Assembly: GCA_012964265.1 (NCBI GenBank)
Contig: DTUH01000146.1
Span: forward strand, 1 to 10,362
DNA: 10,362 bases
Direction: 5' to 3'
Source: Candidatus Lambdaproteobacteria bacterium
GTDB taxonomy: Bacteria > SAR324 > NAC60-12
The notes under the pieces are model-generated. The model did no database searches. It was not told the origin of the DNA and saw only the letters and a list, made by a program, of their open reading frames with translations. Every line of letters begins with the position of its first letter. The first letter of the stretch is position 1. The position numbers and the translations under genes are program-made. This document shows positions 7,201-10,362 of this stretch, piece by piece.

Positions 7201-8022
7201 GCATTGCTCTGCAATTATACTCGTATTTTCCAGAGCAATCAGTGGGAGTTCTGCAAAAGCTGACAGCATTTCTTCCGCACTTTTTAAGTAGCGCTGGTTT
7301 CCAGACTGAAGAGGAACTTCTGCGTCAGTTACTCTGCGCTGCAAGCCCATCAGCCAGAGAATGTATTGCGCCTCAGCTTCTTCTGGAGTGAGATAATGAC
7401 AATCGTTTGTGGCAACAAGTGGAATCCCGAGTTCATGTCCTATCCTGATTAACTGCTTGTTCAATCCCAATTGTTCCGGAAGTCCTGTATTTTGCAGCTC
7501 GATATAGTAACGACCTGCAAAAACATCCCGGTACCAGAGCGCGACTCGACGTGCGTCTTCCGGACGTCCTGCAAGAAAATAACGGTTGATTTCCCCATTC
7601 ATACCGCCGCTGAGAGCAATCAAACCCTCGCTGTGTTTTTCCAGCAAATGATGATTGATACATGGTACTCCATTGACTTTTCCTTCGGTATAACTGAGGC
7701 TCACCATATAGCCGAGATTGTAATAACCCAGGCGATTTTGACAAAGAAACTGTGTCTGTCCGGGGGAGTTGCTGTTACGCCCGGAATCACCGGTTGTCTC
7801 ATTAAATTCACCTTCGATTACAGATGCTCCGACACCGATAATCGGCTTCAAATCTGAGTCTTTCAACGCGTGATAAAACTCAACCGCACCAAACATGTTG
7901 CCATGATCAGTAATTGCACACGACTCAAAGCCTTTGCTTTTAAGTGCACCAACCAGATCTTTTATGCGGATAGCCCCTTCAAGCAGGGAATATTGTGTGT
8001 GCAGATGTAGATGGGTGAACAT
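4219..8022 (-). CDS. dnaE: DNA polymerase III alpha subunit DnaE
   Basis: This is the replicative polymerase catalytic subunit, 1267 residues from the preferred ATG (numbering below), slightly longer than usual. The N-terminal PHP domain has HLHLHTQYSLLEG (H6, H8, E15), TDHGN (H40) and NDCH (D207, H209). The C-family polymerase core follows: GPGRGSGAGSLVAYA (370-384), the catalytic aspartates D414 and D416 in PDFDIDF, and D566 in KFDFLGL; fingers motifs include YRPGPLGSGM and GYGFNKSHSVAYG. Next come a helix-hairpin-helix region (about 935-993), a likely sliding-clamp motif QDSFF (1022-1026) and an OB fold (about 1097-1179). There is no embedded 3'-5' exonuclease, so it is not PolC. Two oddities are an insertion of about 90 residues (841-932) before the helix-hairpin-helix region and glycine at a PHP position usually acidic. 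An in-frame TTG at 8055 would add 11 residues, but the ATG at 8022 matches the family N-terminus; neither start has a clear Shine-Dalgarno sequence. Confidence 0.96.
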   Translation of the reverse strand: MFTHLHLHTQYSLLEGAIRIKDLVGALKSKGFESCAITDHGNMFGAVEFYHALKDSDLKPIIGVGASVIEGEFNETTGDSGRNSNSPGQTQFLCQNRLGYYNLGYMVSLSYTEGKVNGVPCINHHLLEKHSEGLIALSGGMNGEINRYFLAGRPEDARRVALWYRDVFAGRYYIELQNTGLPEQLGLNKQLIRIGHELGIPLVATNDCHYLTPEEAEAQYILWLMGLQRRVTDAEVPLQSGNQRYLKSAEEMLSAFAELPLIALENTSIIAEQCELSLENNKIFLPQISTREDETVDSKLRDDAKKGLEKRIAKLFELYEPEVSFEEFRQPYSERLSFELDVIIQMGFPGYFLIVSEFIKWAKDNGISVGPGRGSGAGSLVAYALLITDIDPLHYGLLFERFLNPYRVSLPDFDIDFDVEGREKVIEHVREKYGEKNVCQISTFGSLKAKAVVRGVARVLDFPYSEADKIAKLVPNDLNITLDQALEKEPELAVLASEGSENEQRLIKFSRQLEDLNTHLGTHAAGVIIMNQDIREVMPVCTGKEGTLQSMYPMKYAEDQGAVKFDFLGLQNLSTIDNTLDLISKSRLDSARVDISRIAMDDPLTFDLFCRADTIGVFQLESSGMKRLVSNMQPSAFEDIVAILALYRPGPLGSGMVEDYVQCKHKRKRVVFPHPLMADILKETYGVLVYQEQIIKSVQVLAGFSLGQADLLRRAIGKKTPEILAEQRIQFVEGCLKNTEFVEQCPQESTPEEKANEIFDTINYFSGYGFNKSHSVAYGMISYQTAYLKAHYPVQLMAALFNGSVNNQDNIINYISECKSMGVKVLPPDVNHSAKTFTVAPTEFRITAITLSHFERDFAGGKPLKDSFTENWLEPLRRSLKKLKNRDFKDEDEFLKIIKLNTEGESGHSQAFTLNPGSSFAEWLRREARVEVIRFGLNAVKNVGGKAVDAILKVRSEHGQLTDFMEFMKKVNLNEVNRRMLETLVKCGAFDSLHENRAQLFAALDAAFHLAQEFQRAEEPSQDSFFDLMDEGDAKATETQLEFPEVRNWPKRERLKQEKAALGFYVSGHPLDSYSSEMKLLATTTAKLKEGTHAEKNKVSLIGIVVNNTVRLNQSNEKFAIVTLEDTRGTIEIPVFASVYEKVEELLESDEPLLISGRVKFRDEEVGMFVDNVRRLSEIREAEAKSMVIKIGTEPLKQEAINLLRSTLQKYSGDRPFSFSVQTPEAASVTITPEEQISITSELIEELEELLPFQTLEFSYSSKSKLH

Positions 8023-8108
8023 TTTGATATGGACAGTTTTAGGAAGAGAGATCAATAAGCATAGTACATGAAATACTTTTTGTGGGCAAGATTCTTATCG
8101 GCTTTTGA

Positions 8109-8121
8109 ACTGAAATTCAGT
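8109..8121. repeat. 13-base perfect palindrome ACTGAAATTCAGT
   Basis: Two 6-base arms, ACTGAA and TTCAGT, flank a single central base. The size and symmetry suit a dimeric helix-turn-helix regulator. It lies about 90 bases upstream of the dnaE ATG and about 190 bases upstream of the FAD-subunit start. It is not a classical LexA box, which would have CTG and CAG ten bases apart rather than five. Operator function is inference. Confidence 0.3.
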
Positions 8122-8144
8122 CATGTTTTATGTTTTGGTTTTAC

Positions 8145-8154
8145 GTAGACAAAA
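8145..8154 (+). repeat. Direct repeat GTAGACAAAA, copy 1
   Basis: This ten-base word is repeated exactly at 8236-8245, 91 bases downstream, inside the same divergent gap; both copies are preceded by TTA (copy 1 with one extra C between). It may be a paired binding site or a chance recurrence in AT-rich DNA. Confidence 0.3.
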
Positions 8155-8235
8155 TTCAAATTTTCAAAGGGAGTTCAAAATTACCTGTGACGTCTTTAAA
8201 GTTGTCATCGAGGCTCTCTTAAGGTAGGCTGATTA

Positions 8236-8245
8236 GTAGACAAAA
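8236..8245 (+). repeat. Direct repeat GTAGACAAAA, copy 2
   Basis: This is the second exact copy of the word at 8145-8154. It lies about 60 bases before the FAD-subunit start, where an upstream regulator site of that gene could fall. Confidence 0.3.
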
Positions 8246-8306
8246 CATATTGAAAAATTAAACAAAATAGTTTTCCGCCTTATCCTGTTAAGAGACACAA
8301 TTGCCA

Positions 8307-9137
8307 ATGTTTCAGTATTTTCGACCGGACAATCTTGAAGACGCTATCGCCGCATTGAATGAGCAATCCTGTACTTTGCTCGCTGGTGGAACGGATTTTT
8401 ATCCAGCTAGAGTTGGAAAACAGATTACTGAAAATGTTCTCGATTTAAGCGGAATCCCCGGACTGCGCTCCATTCAGGAAACAGAGAAAGGCTTTTTACT
8501 TGGTGCTCTGACCACATGGACGGACTTAGTTGACACTGAACTGCCGCCCGCATTCGATGGCCTGAAGAAAGCCGCAAAGACAATTGGCGGTATTCAGACT
8601 CAAAATGCAGGTACATTGTGCGGGAACATCTGCAATGCTTCTCCTGCGGCAGATGCTGTTCCGAATTTGATGGCACTTGATGCAAAAGTACAACTGAAAT
8701 CAAGGCAGAACACAAGATCACTTCCTCTGGAAGAATTTATTCTTGGGAACCGTAAAACCGCCAGGAAAGCTGATGAACTTGTCAGTGGAATATTCATTCC
8801 TCGTCCTGGTGAAAACGCGGTCGGTAATTTTGAGAAATTGGGAACACGCAGCTATCTGGTAATTTCAATTGTGATGGTAGGTGTTGTTGCCGAACTGAAT
8901 GAAGCAAATGAGATTTTGCAGCTCAAAGTTGCAGTAGGTGCATGTTCACCTGTTGCAAAACGGCTCAGGATGCTCGAAAAAGAAGCGGTTGGACAAGAGC
9001 TCAATTCATTAGAAATACAAACCCGGCATTTGGAATCACTGCAGCCGATTGATGATATCCGTGCTTCTGCGTCTTTTCGAAAAACCGTCGTTTCCGAATT
9101 GCTGCAGCGTGCTGTTAAGGGTGTAAAACGTACATGA
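8307..9137 (+). CDS. Molybdenum hydroxylase (xanthine dehydrogenase family) FAD-binding subunit
   Basis: This is the medium, FAD-binding subunit of a xanthine dehydrogenase/aldehyde oxidase/CO dehydrogenase-type enzyme, 276 residues, normal for the family. It takes electrons from the 2Fe-2S domains of its partner and passes them to an external acceptor. From the ATG at 8307, MFQYFRPDNLEDAIA is the typical N-terminus, LLAGGTDFYP (24-33) is the first FAD loop and TIGGIQTQNAGTLCGN (92-107) the second, followed by NASPAADAVPNLMALDA. The second loop has cysteine where GTIGGN or GTIAGN is more usual. The C-terminal CO-dehydrogenase flavoprotein-like domain covers roughly 170-270. An in-frame TTG at 8301 lies 6 bases after AAGAG (8290-8294) and could be the true start, adding two residues. 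The stop overlaps the next start as ATGA. The substrate (a purine, aldehyde or N-heterocycle) cannot be read from this subunit. Confidence 0.88.
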   Translation: MFQYFRPDNLEDAIAALNEQSCTLLAGGTDFYPARVGKQITENVLDLSGIPGLRSIQETEKGFLLGALTTWTDLVDTELPPAFDGLKKAAKTIGGIQTQNAGTLCGNICNASPAADAVPNLMALDAKVQLKSRQNTRSLPLEEFILGNRKTARKADELVSGIFIPRPGENAVGNFEKLGTRSYLVISIVMVGVVAELNEANEILQLKVAVGACSPVAKRLRMLEKEAVGQELNSLEIQTRHLESLQPIDDIRASASFRKTVVSELLQRAVKGVKRT

Positions 9138-10362
9138 AGAATACCGAAAATATTTCAGTTTCATTCATGCTGAATGATTCTCCGCAAACCATTTCCGTAA
9201 ATCCGCTGCGCCGTTTTTCCGAAGTACTCCGGGAGGATTTGGGATTGACCGGAACCAAAGTCGGCTGTGATGCAGGAGACTGTGGTGCATGCACAATCCA
9301 AATTGATGGAGAACAGCACAATGCCTGTTTGACAGCTGCTGCACAACTTGAGGGGCGCAGTGTCCTGACAGTGGAAGGGCTTTCAAATAATGGGAACCTG
9401 TCACCTCTTCAACAGGCGTTCCTGGATGAAGGTGCGGCACAGTGCGGCATTTGCACTCCCGGAATGTTGATGGCTGCACAATCGTTGTTGGATCAAACGC
9501 CAAATCCCTCTGAACCACAGGTTCTTGATGCGCTGGGCGGCGTGTTGTGCCGCTGTACAGGATACACAAAAATCGTGCAGGCTGTACTCAAAGCCGGACA
9601 ATCTTCATCTACGTCCTCTGCTCCTGAAATCGAAAATCAGCATTCAGAAATCAAAAAACAAAAATACGTCGGCACGCGGATGCCGAAAGTTGACGGATAC
9701 AAAAAAATGACCGGAGAAGAAATCTTCGGTGCAGATAAGGCTCCGGAAGACTCACTTTGGCTCCGGGCCGTCCGCTCCCCGCATCCACGGGCAAAATTCA
9801 CACATGCCGACCCTGAAAAAGTACTGCTGAAATTTCCGGGATTAGTCAGGGTTTTGACTGCAGATGACGTGCCTGGAAATAATGGTTTCGGAATTTACCC
9901 CCATATTAAAGATCAACCTGTTTTAGCCAAAGGTCATGTGCGTTTCAGAGGAGAGGCCGTGCTCGCATTAGTTGGCGACAGGGAAAGTGTAGAATCCGTG
10001 ACAGATGATGATTTGGGTTTAAAATGGGAAGCTCTTGAGGCAGTCCGCGGCTGGGAAAGAGCACTATCCGGAAAACTGGAACCGGTCCAGTCCCAAATTC
10101 CGGACAATATCCTGGCCAGAGGTTTTCTGAAAAAAAGTGATGTTGAAAAGGCTTTTTCAGAATCTGACATTGTAGTTGAAGGACAGTGGACAACTTCGGC
10201 CGTTGAACACGGTTACATTGAACCCGAAGCAGGTTATGCCCGTAAAGTCGGCCATCGCCTGGAAATTTTTGTCTGCACACAAACGCCCTACATGGATCGT
10301 GATGAAGTGGCCAAGAAAATATTGCAAATACGGATTCTCACGGATCTGTTCTACAAGCTCTT
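9134..10362 (+). CDS. Fused 2Fe-2S and molybdenum-cofactor subunit of a xanthine dehydrogenase-family hydroxylase (3' end outside window)
   Basis: The frame is open from ATG 9134 to the window edge (409 residues seen; complete proteins of this layout usually exceed 850). Residues 1-85 form a plant-type ferredoxin domain with C45, C50, C53 and C65 (GCDAGDCGACTIQIDG). Residues 90-155 form the second 2Fe-2S domain with C104, C107, C139 and C141 (QCGICTPG and LCRCTGY). A polar linker (about 156-176) leads into the molybdopterin-binding subunit: MPKVDGYKKMTGEEIFGAD (183-201), RAVRSPHPRA (211-220) and EHGYIEPEAGY (358-368). The 2Fe-2S domain fused in front of the Mo domain, with a separate FAD subunit upstream, resembles the E. 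coli YgfM/YgfN (XdhD) arrangement rather than three separate genes. It should hydroxylate a purine, aldehyde or N-heterocycle; the substrate is unknown. The start overlaps the FAD-subunit stop by 4 bases, indicating translational coupling. The last ten residues do not match the family well. Confidence 0.88.
   Translation, partial: MKNTENISVSFMLNDSPQTISVNPLRRFSEVLREDLGLTGTKVGCDAGDCGACTIQIDGEQHNACLTAAAQLEGRSVLTVEGLSNNGNLSPLQQAFLDEGAAQCGICTPGMLMAAQSLLDQTPNPSEPQVLDALGGVLCRCTGYTKIVQAVLKAGQSSSTSSAPEIENQHSEIKKQKYVGTRMPKVDGYKKMTGEEIFGADKAPEDSLWLRAVRSPHPRAKFTHADPEKVLLKFPGLVRVLTADDVPGNNGFGIYPHIKDQPVLAKGHVRFRGEAVLALVGDRESVESVTDDDLGLKWEALEAVRGWERALSGKLEPVQSQIPDNILARGFLKKSDVEKAFSESDIVVEGQWTTSAVEHGYIEPEAGYARKVGHRLEIFVCTQTPYMDRDEVAKKILQIRILTDLFYKL

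Larger units (their letters stand above)
8056..8300. promoter_or_regulatory. Divergent intergenic region between dnaE and the molybdenum hydroxylase genes
   Basis: This AT-rich gap separates dnaE (leftward) from the FAD-subunit gene (rightward) and must carry the promoters of both. I could not identify a convincing -35/-10 pair. The best rightward guess is TTGTCA (8203-8208) with TAGGCT 17 bases on (8225-8230), which is poor; for dnaE, TTGAAA with an 18-base spacer to TAAAAC on the - strand is equally weak. The region contains a 10-base direct repeat, a 13-base palindrome and further inverted repeats, listed separately, that could be operator sites. No RNA gene or riboswitch fold is apparent, and the only short frame (8123-8227) looks like chance. 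Confidence 0.5.

Noticed and set aside
8023..8055. TTG at 8055 as the dnaE start, adding 11 residues
   Set aside because: The family N-terminus begins right before HLHLHTQYSLLEG, an ATG is available at 8022, and the TTG has no Shine-Dalgarno sequence.
8109..8121. LexA (SOS) box at the palindrome upstream of dnaE
   Set aside because: The CTG and CAG half-sites are separated by 5 bases, not the 10 required for the proteobacterial box, and no other SOS-box form is evident.
8123..8227. 34-codon + strand frame in the divergent gap
   Set aside because: It has no ribosome site and no recognisable peptide, lies among the repeats, and is within the length expected by chance.
8056..8300. Molybdenum cofactor or purine riboswitch before the hydroxylase genes
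   Set aside because: No set of paired stems matching those classes could be found by eye, and the visible repeats are short DNA-type dyads rather than RNA helices.

Overview
This window looks like an ordinary bacterial chromosome segment: tightly packed genes, AT-rich gaps, no RNA genes, no mobile elements and no CRISPR array. Shine-Dalgarno sequences are weak or missing in front of most genes, and two genes appear to use, or could use, TTG starts. The gene content (a stand-alone HisI, an isovaleryl-CoA dehydrogenase, a replicative DnaE and a molybdenum hydroxylase) fits a free-living, metabolically versatile bacterium. The sequence alone does not fix the phylum. I see no sign that the block was recently transferred.

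Layout. From 1 to 1388 on the + strand lie the 3' end of hisI and, 2 bases later, a complete isovaleryl-CoA dehydrogenase. They converge, with only 5 bases between stop codons, on a - strand block read from 8022 down to 1394: dnaE (DNA polymerase III alpha), thrC (threonine synthase with an N-terminal zinc ribbon), and a large fold-type II PLP enzyme of a recognisable but functionally unassigned family. On the other side of dnaE, a divergent gap of about 280 bases holds several short repeats. It leads into a + strand pair for a xanthine dehydrogenase/aldehyde oxidase-family enzyme: an FAD subunit overlapping by 4 bases a fused 2Fe-2S plus molybdenum-cofactor subunit that runs off the window end.

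How the genes work together. The two molybdo-flavoenzyme subunits should form one electron-transfer enzyme. ThrC makes threonine from phosphohomoserine, and the neighbouring PLP enzyme probably acts on a related amino acid, though its substrate cannot be read from sequence. DnaE is the replicative polymerase and has no evident functional link to its neighbours. Isovaleryl-CoA dehydrogenase belongs to leucine degradation; its partner genes are not in the window.

Points for a second look: an insertion of about 90 residues in DnaE just before its helix-hairpin-helix region; a changed PHP-domain position in DnaE; the unassigned PLP enzyme; a possible 25-codon ORF overlapping the thrC start; short direct and inverted repeats in the divergent gap; and a marked excess of the palindrome TCCGGA across the window. 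Nothing here amounts to an obviously new multi-gene system.
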